Below are positions 5,836 to 13,591 of a stretch of DNA of 13,645 bases, piece by piece. The stretch is taken from positions 1 to 13,645 of the forward strand of contig JAJYCH010000042.1 of NCBI GenBank assembly GCA_021778575.1. The letters run 5' to 3'. The notes beneath the pieces were generated by a model. That model searched no databases. It was not told the origin of the DNA and saw nothing but the letters and a program-made list of their open reading frames with translations. Source of the stretch: Planctomycetota bacterium (GTDB lineage: Bacteria; Planctomycetota; Planctomycetia; Isosphaerales; Isosphaeraceae). The stretch's first letter is position 1; every line of letters starts with the position of its first letter. The position numbers and the translations under genes are program-made.

Positions 5836-7137
5836 ATGGGCGGCTGGACCTGGGGAATCTCCGGGGCGATTGTCGCCTTGATCGTGGCGGGCTGGGCGTC
5901 GCGGGTCCTCGCGCATCGTCGGTCGGTGATTCGCGAGCTGGAGCGTGGTCTCGTCGCCCTGGGCGAAGGGCGTCCGGTCCGGCCGACAAACACGCGGGTT
6001 TCCGGCTCGCTCGGGCGGCTCGCCCGGACGTTCGACGCCCTGATTCCCGAACATCAGGCGAAGGTCGAGCGGCTGAGCAGCGACATCGAGCAACTTCGGG
6101 TTGTTCTGGGCGGGATGGCCGAGGGGGTGATCGCCATCGACGCCAGGCGCCGACTCCTGTTCGCCAACAAAAGCGCGGATTTCCTGTTTGGACTGGGGCC
6201 TCAAGCCGTCGGCCGGCTCGTCCCCGAACTGATCCGGAGCCCAAGGTTCCAGGAAGCGGTCGACGCCACGCTCACCGGTCCCGAGACCTATCGCGGCGAG
6301 ATCGTCGTGCCTAGCCGGGACGTCATGCCCCGGTCGCTCCCTCGGGTGCTGGCCGTCCACGGCTCGCTCTTGCCGGGCTCGCCGCCGACCGGAGCGGTCC
6401 TGGTCTTCCACGACGTCACCGAACTCCGTCGGCTCGAACGGATGCGTCAAGACTTCGTCGCCAACGTCTCGCACGAACTCAAGACGCCGCTGGCCTCGAT
6501 CAAGGCGTATACCGAGACCCTGCTCGACTGGGCCTTGCACGACGAAGCGGTCAACGTCCGGTTCCTCAATCGGATCGAGGAGCAGGCCGATCGGCTCAAC
6601 CAGTTGATCCTCGACCTTCTGAGCCTGGCCCGGCTGGAGTCGGGGCACGAGGTATTCCATCACGGTCCGCTGGCCGTCTCGGCCGTGGTCGAGACCTGTA
6701 TCGAGACCCATGTCGGCCGGGCCGAGGGAAAGGAACTGGACCTGAAACTCGACCTTGGCCCGGTCGACGAGTCAATTCTCGTCGTCGCCGACGAGGAGGC
6801 GGTCCACCAGATACTTGACAACCTGATCGATAACGCGATCAAGTACACACCGGCCGGCGGCTGGGTTCACGTGATCTGCCAGACGACCGAAGCGGCGGTG
6901 GTCGTCGCCGTCGCCGATTCGGGGATCGGCATCCCTCGCGACGACCTTCCTCGGGTCTTTGAACGGTTCTATCGGGTCGATAAAGCCCGGAGTCGCGAGA
7001 TGGGCGGGACCGGCCTGGGCCTGTCGATCGTCAAGCACCTGATCCAGTCGATCGGCGGCGAGATCACCGTCGATAGCCGTCTGGGCGAAGGGACCCGGTT
7101 CACGGTCTTGCTCCCCCGGTATCAAACAAAGTCGTGA
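5836..7137 (+). CDS. phoR: PhoR-type sensor histidine kinase of the phosphate regulon
   Basis: A 433-residue membrane histidine kinase. One membrane helix at about 5-25 (TWGISGAIVALIVAGWASRVL) anchors it with no sizeable extracytoplasmic domain. A linker helix region is followed by a PAS domain at about 85-200 (LGGMAEGVIAIDARRRLLFA to HDVTELRRLERMRQD). The HisKA domain has the phospho-acceptor H213 in FVANVSHELKTPLASIKAY. The ATPase domain shows the N box (ILDNLIDNAIKYTP), G1 (DSGIGIPRDDLPRVF, then FERFYRVDKARSR) and G2 (GGTGLGLSIVKHL). A single helix, PAS and HisKA is the layout of PhoR, which reads phosphate status through the Pst transporter and phosphorylates PhoB. The next genes being pstSCAB and a PhoB-type regulator supports this strongly. 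The frame is open back to 5710, but ATG 5836 begins the membrane helix directly and has AGAGG at 5821-5825. GGAGG also touches the ATG, too close to serve. Confidence 0.9.
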   Translation: MGGWTWGISGAIVALIVAGWASRVLAHRRSVIRELERGLVALGEGRPVRPTNTRVSGSLGRLARTFDALIPEHQAKVERLSSDIEQLRVVLGGMAEGVIAIDARRRLLFANKSADFLFGLGPQAVGRLVPELIRSPRFQEAVDATLTGPETYRGEIVVPSRDVMPRSLPRVLAVHGSLLPGSPPTGAVLVFHDVTELRRLERMRQDFVANVSHELKTPLASIKAYTETLLDWALHDEAVNVRFLNRIEEQADRLNQLILDLLSLARLESGHEVFHHGPLAVSAVVETCIETHVGRAEGKELDLKLDLGPVDESILVVADEEAVHQILDNLIDNAIKYTPAGGWVHVICQTTEAAVVVAVADSGIGIPRDDLPRVFERFYRVDKARSREMGGTGLGLSIVKHLIQSIGGEITVDSRLGEGTRFTVLLPRYQTKS

Positions 7138-7169
7138 ATCGCGCGGGATTCTCGACGAAAACCATCAGG

Positions 7170-7202
7170 CTTCACGAAAACCTCATAATCTCTTGGTAGA
7201 TT
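7170..7202 (+). promoter_or_regulatory. Candidate Pho box and -10 element upstream of pstS
   Basis: Two 11-base units, CTTCACGAAAA (7170-7180) and CCTCATAATCT (7181-7191), stand in tandem. They resemble the CTGTCATAAAA-type 11-base direct repeats bound by PhoB. TAGATT (7197-7202) follows nine bases after the seven-base core of the second unit, close to the arrangement of PhoB-activated promoters, where the box replaces the -35. The PhoB-type gene in this locus makes this the natural site, but the consensus for this phylum is not known to me. Confidence 0.5.
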
Positions 7203-7273
7203 AGGTGTTCTCCCTGCCATTGACCTGTACTGGCTGACGATTGCCGGCTCCTTTTTCCTCCGAGATTGAACTC

Positions 7274-8278
7274 ATGGCCGTCACCGCTCGATATCGTGCT
7301 GGCTTTTCGAAGATGATGGTCGCGCTGGCTCTGCTGCCGCTCGCCTCGGTCGTCCCTGGTTGTGGCGATCCCGCACAAACTCCGTCGAATCCGAATGGCG
7401 AGTCAGCCGCGGATACCACGGCGGTCGTCGTCGACGGCTCAAGCACGGTCTTCCGGATCAGCAAGGCCGCCCAGGAAGAGTTTTCCAAGATCGAACACGA
7501 TGTCGACGTCGTGGTCGGCAACTCGGGAACCTCCGGCGGCTTCGCCAAGTACCTCCAGAACGAGGTCGACATCGTCGATGCCTCGCGCCCGGCCAAGGCC
7601 GACGAAGAAACCAAGGCCAACGCTCAGGGGATTGCCTGGGTCCGGTTCCTGGTTGGTTACGACGGGATCACCGTCGTCGTGAACCCCAAGAACGACTTCG
7701 TGAAGGAGCTGAGCGTCGAGCAACTCAAGAAGCTCTGGGAGCCCGACAGCAAGGTCAAGACCTGGAAAGACCTCGACGACTCGTGGCCGGCTCGCGAGAT
7801 CAAGCTCTACAGTCCCGACGACAAGTCGGGAACCTTCGAGTTCTTCACCGAGGCGATCGTCGGCAAGGCCAAGAGCCAGCGCAAGGACGTCCAGCCCAGC
7901 TCGGACGACAATACCCTGGTTCGCGGTGTCGCTGGAGATCCCGACGGGATCGGCTACTTCGGCTACGCCTACTACAAGGCGAACGTCTCCGACTTGAAGG
8001 CACTCGCGGTCAAGAAAGACAAGGATGCCCCGGCGATCTTCCCTTCGCCCGAGACGATCCTCGACAAAACTTACGCCCCCCTGTCGCGACCGCTCTTTAT
8101 CTACGTGAAAAAGTCGGCCTATCGCCGCAAGGGGGTCGCGGCCTTCGTCAAGTACTATCTCGAGCACATCAGCGACCTGGCGATCAAGGCCAAATACGTC
8201 TCGCCGACCGACGAAGATCAAAAGGCGAACAAGGCGACCCTCGAAACCCTGGGCGGCGCGAAGTCCCCGGCCGCCTGA
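7274..8278 (+). CDS. pstS: Phosphate ABC transporter, substrate-binding lipoprotein PstS
   Basis: A 334-residue extracytoplasmic binding protein. The signal sequence has a basic start, a hydrophobic core (MMVALALLPLASVV) and a Cys at residue 30 in VVPGC. This is a lipobox with an unusual proline at -2, so lipid anchoring is likely but not certain. Mature-domain motifs are those of PstS/PBP-like phosphate receptors: DGSSTVFRIS, VVVGNSGTSGGFAKYLQNEV, DIVDASRPAKADE, WVRFLVGYDGITVVVNP, YSPDDKSGTFEFFTE and GIGYFGYAYY, which supply the Ser/Thr/Gly/Asp ligands for phosphate. The family's usual length is matched. I take ATG 7274 because it gives a proper signal peptide; the frame is open to a TTG at 7241. 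The Shine-Dalgarno sequence is weak. It lies 136 bases behind phoR with its own Pho-box-like promoter and leads the pstSCAB operon. It captures inorganic phosphate and hands it to PstC/PstA. Confidence 0.95.
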   Translation: MAVTARYRAGFSKMMVALALLPLASVVPGCGDPAQTPSNPNGESAADTTAVVVDGSSTVFRISKAAQEEFSKIEHDVDVVVGNSGTSGGFAKYLQNEVDIVDASRPAKADEETKANAQGIAWVRFLVGYDGITVVVNPKNDFVKELSVEQLKKLWEPDSKVKTWKDLDDSWPAREIKLYSPDDKSGTFEFFTEAIVGKAKSQRKDVQPSSDDNTLVRGVAGDPDGIGYFGYAYYKANVSDLKALAVKKDKDAPAIFPSPETILDKTYAPLSRPLFIYVKKSAYRRKGVAAFVKYYLEHISDLAIKAKYVSPTDEDQKANKATLETLGGAKSPAA

Positions 8279-8357
8279 AGGGTAGACTCGCGGATCAGAG
8301 ATCGCGGAATCCAACTCCGTTATCCCCCCATTCTTCTCCTCTGAAAGCCGTTTGACC

Positions 8358-9320
8358 GTGAGCAAGAGTCTGCTGGATGACATGGCCAACGCTCCTCCGC
8401 CACTCTGGGCCGGCGCAACGCCGCTGCGCTCGGTCCAGGAGGGGCTGGTCATGGCGTTCCTGTTCGGTTGCGCGGCCATCACGGTCATCACGACGGCGGG
8501 GATCGTTCTGGTTCTCGGGTCGGAGACGATCCACTTCTTTCGGGCGACCGGCGAGTCGATTCTCGAATTTATCTGCGGAACCCAGCTCGAACCGGAAGCG
8601 GTTCCGCCTCGGTTCGGAATCCTCCCGCTGATCTGGGGGACGATGCTGATCGCGATCGGGTCGTCGCTGATCGCCTTGCCGATCGGCTTGCTCAGCGCGA
8701 TCTATCTGAGCGAATACGCACCGAGAAAACTCCGGGCGGTCCTCAAGCCAACCCTGGAACTGCTCGCGGGGATTCCGACGATCGTCTATGGTTATCTGGC
8801 GCTACTGCTGGTCACGCCGGCGTTGAAGGGGATTCTCGAACCGATCGGACTTCAGGTCGAGACGTTCAACGCACTGAGCGCCTGCATTGTCGTGGGGGTG
8901 ATGATCATCCCGATGGTCTCCTCACTCAGCGAGGACGTGCTCTCGGCGGTCCCTCGAGGTCTCAGAGAGGCGGCTTACGGGCTCGGGGCGACCAAGTTCG
9001 AGGTCTCGACGCGGATTGTCCTGCCGGCCGGGCTTTCGGGAGTGGTCTCGTCGTTCATCCTGGCGATCAGCCGGGCGATCGGCGAGACGATGGCGGTCGT
9101 CCTCGCCGCCGGGCTCCGGCCCCAACTGACCTTCAACCCGCTGACCTCGATCGAGACGATGACCGCGTACATTGTCGGAGTGACCAGCGGCGAGGCCTCG
9201 GCCGGATCGCCCGAATACCTGTCGCTGTTCGCCGTCGGAATGGCCTTGTTCGTGATCACCCTGACGCTGAACGTGATCTCTGGGTTCGTTTTGCGCCGCT
9301 ATCGCGAGGTCTACCAGTGA
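8358..9320 (+). CDS. pstC: Phosphate ABC transporter permease PstC
   Basis: About 320 residues with six predicted membrane helices, the first at about 30-50 (VMAFLFGCAAITVITTAGIV). FGILPLIWGTMLIAIGSSLI and ELLAGIPTIVYGYLALLLVT are typical PstC segments. The cytoplasmic EAA loop, LREAAYGLGATKFEVSTRIV-LP at about 202-223, is where the PstB ATPase docks, and ISRAIGETMAVVLAAG is the conserved stretch after it. It forms the membrane channel with PstA. The start is uncertain: I chose GTG 8358; TTG 8352 and ATG 8382 are in frame, and none has a good Shine-Dalgarno sequence. It lies 79 bases after pstS and overlaps pstA by four bases (GTGA), a sign of coupled translation. Confidence 0.94.
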   Translation: MSKSLLDDMANAPPPLWAGATPLRSVQEGLVMAFLFGCAAITVITTAGIVLVLGSETIHFFRATGESILEFICGTQLEPEAVPPRFGILPLIWGTMLIAIGSSLIALPIGLLSAIYLSEYAPRKLRAVLKPTLELLAGIPTIVYGYLALLLVTPALKGILEPIGLQVETFNALSACIVVGVMIIPMVSSLSEDVLSAVPRGLREAAYGLGATKFEVSTRIVLPAGLSGVVSSFILAISRAIGETMAVVLAAGLRPQLTFNPLTSIETMTAYIVGVTSGEASAGSPEYLSLFAVGMALFVITLTLNVISGFVLRRYREVYQ

Positions 9321-10243
9321 CCCCCGCGCCGCTCTCGCCCAGTTATGAGCCGGAACGACAGTCCCGGCGGATTCTCGGCCCGATTTTCGGCCTGGCCTGC
9401 CTGGTCGCGACCTCGACCGGCGTCGTGGTCCTGTCGATCCTGCTCGGCGCCGTCGTCGCGGCGGTGATCCGCGGCTCGCAAGGGGGATCGGTCCTGGGGA
9501 CGCTGGGGCACCTGCTGACCTCGATGCAGTCCTCGACTCCCGAGTCGGCTGGGTTCCGGGCCGGGGTGGTGGGAAGCCTCTGGCTCCTGGGCTTGGTGGC
9601 GGCGTTCTCGATCCCGGTTGGGATCGGAGCGGCGGTGTTTCTCGAAGAATATGTCTCGGCTGGTCGAATCCGGCGGATTATCCAGCTCAATATCGCCAAC
9701 CTGGCCGGTGTTCCCTCGATCGTCTACGGGATTCTCGGCCTGGCTCTGTTCGTCCGGGCGTTCGGCTACAAGAACCTGGCGTTTGGCCCGACGCTCTGGG
9801 CCGGTGGTCTGACGCTGGGGCTCTTGATCCTGCCGGTGATCGTGATCGCGACGCAGGAAGCGCTCCGGACGGTCCCGAATTCGCTCCGACAGGCGGCGAT
9901 GGCGCTGGGGGCCAGCCGCTGGCAGGTGGTTCGCGACCACGTTCTGCCTTCGGCCTTACCCGGCATCCTGACCGGCGTCATCCTGGCCCTGTCGCGAGCG
10001 ATCGGCGAGACTGCGCCGCTCTTGATGGTCGGGGCGGCCGGTTCGATCTTGCGATTGCCGAAAGGACCGTCGAGCCGCTATACCGCTTTACCGGTCGAGA
10101 TTTACAACTACGCCAAAGAACCCGACCCGAAATACCAGGCGGTCGCCGCCGGCGGGATCTTGCTCCTGCTCGCTCTCTTGCTGACCATGAACGCCACGGC
10201 GATCGTGATCCGGAACCGTTATGCCCGTTCGTCCCGAGGCTGA
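9317..10243 (+). CDS. pstA: Phosphate ABC transporter permease PstA
   Basis: A 308-residue second permease of the Pst channel. Hydrophobic segments include [40 protein letters not shown] and a final [37 protein letters not shown] plus [20 protein letters not shown] is the PstA-type core. The EAA loop [22 protein letters not shown] lies at about 190-211, followed by [17 protein letters not shown]. The GTG start at 9317 lies inside the pstC stop region (GTGA overlap), which fixes it well. An upstream open stretch in the same frame is only the shadow of pstC. It partners PstC and receives PstB at its EAA loop. Confidence 0.95.
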   Translation: MTPAPLSPSYEPERQSRRILGPIFGLACLVATSTGVVVLSILLGAVVAAVIRGSQGGSVLGTLGHLLTSMQSSTPESAGFRAGVVGSLWLLGLVAAFSIPVGIGAAVFLEEYVSAGRIRRIIQLNIANLAGVPSIVYGILGLALFVRAFGYKNLAFGPTLWAGGLTLGLLILPVIVIATQEALRTVPNSLRQAAMALGASRWQVVRDHVLPSALPGILTGVILALSRAIGETAPLLMVGAAGSILRLPKGPSSRYTALPVEIYNYAKEPDPKYQAVAAGGILLLLALLLTMNATAIVIRNRYARSSRG

Positions 10244-10250
10244 CCCGACC

Positions 10251-11090
10251 ATGAGCGTCTCCGAAACCGTCGCCGCCGCCGCCGCGCCCGCCGGCCCTTC
10301 GCCGGGCGATCCCTCGATCCTCACGACCGAGCAACTCTCGGTCTGGTACGGGACGTCGCTGGCGCTCAAGGAGATCACCATCGCCATCCCCCGCAACCGG
10401 ATCACCGCGATGATCGGTCCGTCGGGCTGTGGCAAGAGCACGTTGCTTCGCTGCTTCAACCGGATGAACGACCTCGTGGCCGGAGCCCGGATGGAAGGTC
10501 GAATCACCTTCGACGGCGACGACATCGCCGCCCAGGGGGTCGACGCCGTCGCGCTCCGTCGGCGGATCGGGATGGTCTTCCAGAAGCCGAACCCGTTTCC
10601 GAAAAGCATCTACCAGAACGTCGCCTGGGGAGCACGGATCAACGGCTACAAAGGGGACATGGACGACCTGGTCGAGAAGTCGCTCCGCCGCGCCGCGCTC
10701 TGGGACGAGGTGAAGGGGAAGCTCCACCGGTCGGGCCTGGAGCTTTCCGGCGGTCAGCAACAGCGGCTCTGCATCGCCCGGACTCTGGCCGTCGAGCCCG
10801 AGGTGATCCTGATGGACGAACCCTGCTCGGCGCTCGACCCGATCTCGACCGCCCGGGTCGAAGACCTGATGGACGACCTGAAAGCCGATTACACGATCGT
10901 CATCGTCACCCACAACATGCAGCAAGCCCGCCGGGTCAGCGACATGACCGCCTGCATGATGCTCGACGAAGCCTCGAACGGCAACACCCAGCGCACCGGG
11001 ATCGTCGTCGAGTTCAGCCCGACCGAGATTCTCTTCACCAAACCAAACGACCCCCGGACCGAGGCGTACATCACCGGGCGGATCGGCTGA
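10251..11090 (+). CDS. pstB: Phosphate ABC transporter ATP-binding protein PstB
   Basis: About 279 residues, the ATPase that drives phosphate import. Walker [10 protein letters not shown] lies at 56-64, the Q-loop in [20 protein letters not shown] (the 'QKPNPFP.SIY.NV' stretch is diagnostic for PstB), the ABC signature [13 protein letters not shown] at about 165-177, Walker [14 protein letters not shown], and the switch histidine in [34 protein letters not shown] is the usual PstB ending. ATG 10251 has GAGG 11 bases upstream; ATG 10221 in frame would add ten residues and overlap pstA by 23 bases, and either is possible. The Ala/Pro-rich first 30 residues are an extension not needed for function. 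The last gene of the pst operon here; no phoU follows. Confidence 0.95.
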   Translation: MSVSETVAAAAAPAGPSPGDPSILTTEQLSVWYGTSLALKEITIAIPRNRITAMIGPSGCGKSTLLRCFNRMNDLVAGARMEGRITFDGDDIAAQGVDAVALRRRIGMVFQKPNPFPKSIYQNVAWGARINGYKGDMDDLVEKSLRRAALWDEVKGKLHRSGLELSGGQQQRLCIARTLAVEPEVILMDEPCSALDPISTARVEDLMDDLKADYTIVIVTHNMQQARRVSDMTACMMLDEASNGNTQRTGIVVEFSPTEILFTKPNDPRTEAYITGRIG

Positions 11091-11100
11091 GGTCTTCACA

Positions 11101-11154
11101 ATTCTCCGCAATGTCATCGTTCCTTCATAAATCAATCTTGTCCGTTGTTATAAT
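11101..11154 (+). promoter_or_regulatory. phoB promoter: extended -10 with Pho-box-like direct repeats
   Basis: TGTTATAAT at 11146-11154 is a perfect extended -10. Upstream, TGTCATCGTTC (11112-11122) and CTTCATAAATC (11123-11133) form 11-base direct repeats of the Pho-box type, with a poorer third unit at 11101-11111. The spacing from the last core to the -10 is about 19 bases, longer than the classic PhoB layout, so autoregulation is plausible but less secure than the promoter itself. Confidence 0.55.
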
Positions 11155-11216
11155 GGAAGAGAGAAACGCGAAGTTCGCGCGTGAGGTGTCCTCTCTCTCA
11201 GACGGGCGATTCACCG

Positions 11217-11924
11217 ATGTCCAAGCCGAAGATCCTGGTCGTTGAAGACGAACGTTCCCTGGTCGAGGTTCTGTCTTATAACCTGGAGCGTGAAGGATTT
11301 GACGTGCTGGTCGCCCACGATGGGGCGGACGGTCTTCGTCAGGCTCAGATCAAGCTACCCGACCTGGTGGTTCTCGACCTGATGCTGCCGCTCAAGGGGG
11401 GGCTGGAGGTCTGTCGCGAGCTTCGGATGGGGACGCGAACCCGCGAGATCCCGATCATCATGGTCACCGCCAAGGCGGAAGAAACCGACCAGCTCGTCGG
11501 TTTCGCGACCGGTGCCGACGATTACGTCACCAAGCCGTATTCGATCAAGGTCCTGGTCCAGCGAATCAAGAAGGAGCTGCGCCGTCGTCAGCTCCAGGAC
11601 GAACCGAACACGTCGAGCATCTACGAGAGCCAGGGGGTTGTGATCGACCGGCATCGGCACCGGGCCTTGTACAACGGCGAGGAGTTAACGTTGACGCCGA
11701 CCGAGTTTCGCCTGCTCGAAGCCCTGCTTCGACAGGCGGGCCGGGCGTTCACCCGGCACGAATTGATGGACTCGGCCATTGGCGAGGACGCGGTGGTCCT
11801 GGAACGGACGATCGACGTTCATGTCAAGAGCCTCCGGAAGAAGCTGGGGGATGCCGCCGACCTTATCGAGACGGTCCGCGGCGTCGGATACCGATTCCGG
11901 GAGCCGCGACTGGTCGAGTCTTGA
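11217..11924 (+). CDS. phoB: PhoB-type (OmpR family) response regulator
   Basis: A 235-residue two-domain regulator. The receiver domain covers about 1-125: the acidic pair E10/D11 in KILVVEDE, phospho-acceptor D54 in VVLDLMLP, T84 in IMVTAKAEE, and K106 in DDYVTKPYS. The C-terminal winged helix (about 135-232) shows LTLTPTEFRLLEALLRQAGR, then FTRHELMDSAIGEDAVVLER, RTIDVHVKSLRKKLGD and IETVRGVGYRF, the standard OmpR/PhoB DNA-binding signature. Its partner kinase should be the PhoR-type protein at the other end of the locus. ATG 11217 is preferred because homology begins at once; GTG 11181 is in frame, and neither has a clear Shine-Dalgarno sequence. It has its own promoter 126 bases or less after pstB. 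The last 62 bases overlap the 3' end of csrA on the other strand. Confidence 0.92.
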   Translation: MSKPKILVVEDERSLVEVLSYNLEREGFDVLVAHDGADGLRQAQIKLPDLVVLDLMLPLKGGLEVCRELRMGTRTREIPIIMVTAKAEETDQLVGFATGADDYVTKPYSIKVLVQRIKKELRRRQLQDEPNTSSIYESQGVVIDRHRHRALYNGEELTLTPTEFRLLEALLRQAGRAFTRHELMDSAIGEDAVVLERTIDVHVKSLRKKLGDAADLIETVRGVGYRFREPRLVES

Positions 11925-12138
11925 ACGACAGGGGCATCGGCGGCGGGTTCGCCGGCTCCGGCTGGTGAACGCAGGGGGCGGGATCGCAACGATCGAGCAA
12001 CTCGGCGCGGACGACCGCCACGTCGCGCGGGGCGTCGATCCCGAGCCGGACCTGCCCCCCTTCGAGTCTCACGACGGTCACACAGACATCGTTGCCGATG
12101 TAGAGCTTCTCCATGAGCTTGCGCGTCAACACCAGCAT
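11863..12138 (-). CDS. csrA: Carbon storage regulator CsrA with extended C-terminal tail
   Basis: The first 48 residues, MLVLTRKLMEKLYIGNDVCV then TVVRLEGGQVRLGIDAPRDV and AVVRAELL, are a clear CsrA: L4, R6, the EKLxIG turn, 'VRLGIDAPRDV' and R44, the residues that contact GGA motifs in mRNA. CsrA is a small dimer that blocks or protects mRNAs at GGA-containing sites near ribosome-binding sites. ATG 12138 has GAGG about ten bases upstream. The protein is 91 residues, against about 60-75 in many bacteria. The extra C-terminal part is Pro/Arg-rich and the final 20 residues are encoded antisense to the end of phoB (62-bp overlap). This tail may result from a lost stop codon. The frame is open far upstream, but nothing before 12138 resembles a protein family. 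The family call is firm; the tail's meaning is not known. Confidence 0.93.
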   Translation of the reverse strand: MLVLTRKLMEKLYIGNDVCVTVVRLEGGQVRLGIDAPRDVAVVRAELLDRCDPAPCVHQPEPANPPPMPLSFKTRPVAAPGIGIRRRGPSR

Positions 12139-12571
12139 GTCGTTCGTCCTCGCTTGGGCGGGTCTCTGGTCCTGAGAACCGATCTCCGGATTGGTCATCA
12201 AAACACCGGCGGTCGGTCGGGGTCTCCTGAAGAACCCTAGGTCACGACTCCCCGGGTCGGAGCGATTCTTGACCGGCCTCGACCGAACTTCTGGTTGACC
12301 CAACGTCCTCGGATGAACAGGATCGGCCCTTCCCGCTGGTGCGACGGGACAACTTTCAGGCCCGGATGGACGATCGGGCTTGGACAATCGCCTCGATTTC
12401 TGGCAGCATGGTTCGATCACCTGTCTCTTCTGAAGGGTCTGGGGGTCGAGCGCGGGGCGCTCGGAGGTTTTCTTGAGGAACTTCGTCGGCTGGGCCTGGC
12501 CCATTCGAGCCGAGGACGAGCTTCTCAAGTGAAGCGTCGCGCGAGACCGATCGATTCGAGGCGAGGATAAG
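12139..12571. other. Divergent intergenic region between csrA and trxB
   Basis: In these 433 bases I find no convincing gene. Open frames exist on both strands but are Arg/Ser/Pro-rich and without recognisable motifs. A compact hairpin, CGAGCGC-GGG-GCGCTCG (12447-12463), is followed by GAGGTTTTCTT on the plus strand and could be a weak terminator of an unannotated short transcript, or chance. Promoters for csrA (minus) and trxB (plus) must lie here. TTGACC occurs twice on the plus strand (near 12270 and 12294), but no good -10 follows either. Confidence 0.5.
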
Positions 12572-13591
12572 ATGTCGCATTCCGCAGTGATCGTGATCGG
12601 CTCGGGGTCGGCGGGCCTGACAGCCGCCCTCTATACGGCCCGCGCGAATTTGAACCCGCTCGTCTTCGAGGGGAAAGAACCCGGCGGCCAGTTGACCTGG
12701 ACCACCGAGGTTGAAAATTTTCCGGGGTTCCCCGAAGGAATTCTCGGGCCTGAACTGATGGAACGGATCAAGCAGCAAGCCCAACGGTTCGGCGCCGACC
12801 TCCGGATGGAAAAAGTCGTCAAGGTCGACCTCTCGAAGCGTCCGTTCACGGTCACGACCAACGACGATCCGTTCAATCTCGAAGGAAATCTGACCGAACA
12901 TACGGCCGACGCCCTGATCCTGGCCAGCGGAGCGACCGCCAAGACGCTCGGTCTGCCCGACGAGATGACGTTCATGGGCTACGGCCTGGGAACCTGCGCC
13001 ACCTGCGATGGCGCGCTCTACAAAGGACGGAAAGTGGCCGTCGTCGGCGGGGGCGACACGGCGGTCGAGGAAGCGAGCTTCCTGACCCGTCATGCCAGCC
13101 AGGTCACCCTGATCCACCGCCGCGACTCGCTCCGGGCGTCGCGAATCATGCAAGATCGGTTGTTCGCCAACCCCAAGATCGATTACGCCTGGAACTCGGC
13201 GCCGATCGAATACCTGGGCGTGAAGGAAGGGCATAAGTCATTGACCGGCGTGCGGTTGCGCTCGACCGTCGATGGCTCGACCCGCGACCTGATGGTCGAC
13301 GGACTGTTCCTGGCGATCGGCCACTCGCCCAACACCGAGGCATTCGAGGGCCAGTTGGCGATGACGCCGGAGGGGTACATCCTGAACCGGACCGCGCTGT
13401 CGTGGCACGGGATCGAAGCTCCCGTCGGCCTCCGTGATTCGATGCTCAACTACGGGACGGCGACCAGTGTCGAAGGGGTCTTCGCCGCCGGCGACGTGGT
13501 CGATACGCACTATCGTCAGGCGATCACTGCGGCCGGCAGTGGTTGCGCCGCGGCCATCGATTGCGAAAAATGGCTCGAATCGCTCCATTGA
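12572..13591 (+). CDS. trxB: Thioredoxin reductase (NADPH)
   Basis: A 339-residue low-molecular-weight flavoprotein disulfide reductase that passes electrons from NADPH through FAD to thioredoxin in the cytoplasm. The FAD fold opens with VIVIGSGSAGLTAALYTARA, then GGQLTWTTEVENFPGFPEGI, both typical of TrxB. The redox-active pair C142-A-T-C145 sits in GTCATCDGALYKG. The NADPH fold is VAVVGGGDTAVEEASFLTRH (155-174) with HRRDSLRAS for 2'-phosphate recognition. The end, FAAGDVVDTHYRQAITAAGS (304-323) and GCAAAIDCEKWL, closes the FAD site. It is somewhat longer than the common 310-320. An insert of about 20 residues (LSWHGIEAPVGLRDSMLNYG) lies before the ATSVEGVFAAGD motif. ATG 12572 is preceded by GCGAGGATAAG, a good ribosome-binding site. 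It stands alone on its strand after a divergent gap with csrA. Confidence 0.95.
   Translation: MSHSAVIVIGSGSAGLTAALYTARANLNPLVFEGKEPGGQLTWTTEVENFPGFPEGILGPELMERIKQQAQRFGADLRMEKVVKVDLSKRPFTVTTNDDPFNLEGNLTEHTADALILASGATAKTLGLPDEMTFMGYGLGTCATCDGALYKGRKVAVVGGGDTAVEEASFLTRHASQVTLIHRRDSLRASRIMQDRLFANPKIDYAWNSAPIEYLGVKEGHKSLTGVRLRSTVDGSTRDLMVDGLFLAIGHSPNTEAFEGQLAMTPEGYILNRTALSWHGIEAPVGLRDSMLNYGTATSVEGVFAAGDVVDTHYRQAITAAGSGCAAAIDCEKWLESLH

Noticed and set aside
5068..6711. A 547-codon minus-strand open frame across the repeat and phoR
   Set aside because: It is a shadow of the kinase tail and phoR with the stop-free repeat between them. It has no domain and an Arg/Pro-rich composition.
7439..8491. 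A 350-codon minus-strand open frame opposite pstS
   Set aside because: The plus strand codes unmistakably for PstS; the reverse frame is a composition artefact.
11167..11179. Small hairpin CGCG-AAGTT-CGCG in the phoB leader as a riboregulator
   Set aside because: A four-pair stem is too short to be meaningful in this base composition.
12447..12472. Hairpin CGAGCGC-GGG-GCGCTCG followed by a short T-rich stretch, as a terminator
   Set aside because: The T-run is broken, and no plus-strand gene ends within 500 bases upstream, so a terminator call is not supported.
12295..12570. A 91-codon plus-strand open frame ending just before trxB
   Set aside because: It has no Shine-Dalgarno sequence, its composition is Arg/Gly/Ser-rich, and I recognise no family. 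I left it as intergenic, though a small leader peptide cannot be fully excluded.
12160..12571. About eleven GGA triplets upstream of trxB as possible CsrA-binding sites
   Set aside because: In DNA this rich in G and C the count is not clearly above expectation, and I see no GGA displayed in a convincing hairpin loop.
12356..13234. A 292-codon minus-strand open frame opposite trxB
   Set aside because: The plus-strand TrxB has all motifs and a good ribosome-binding site; the reverse frame has none.
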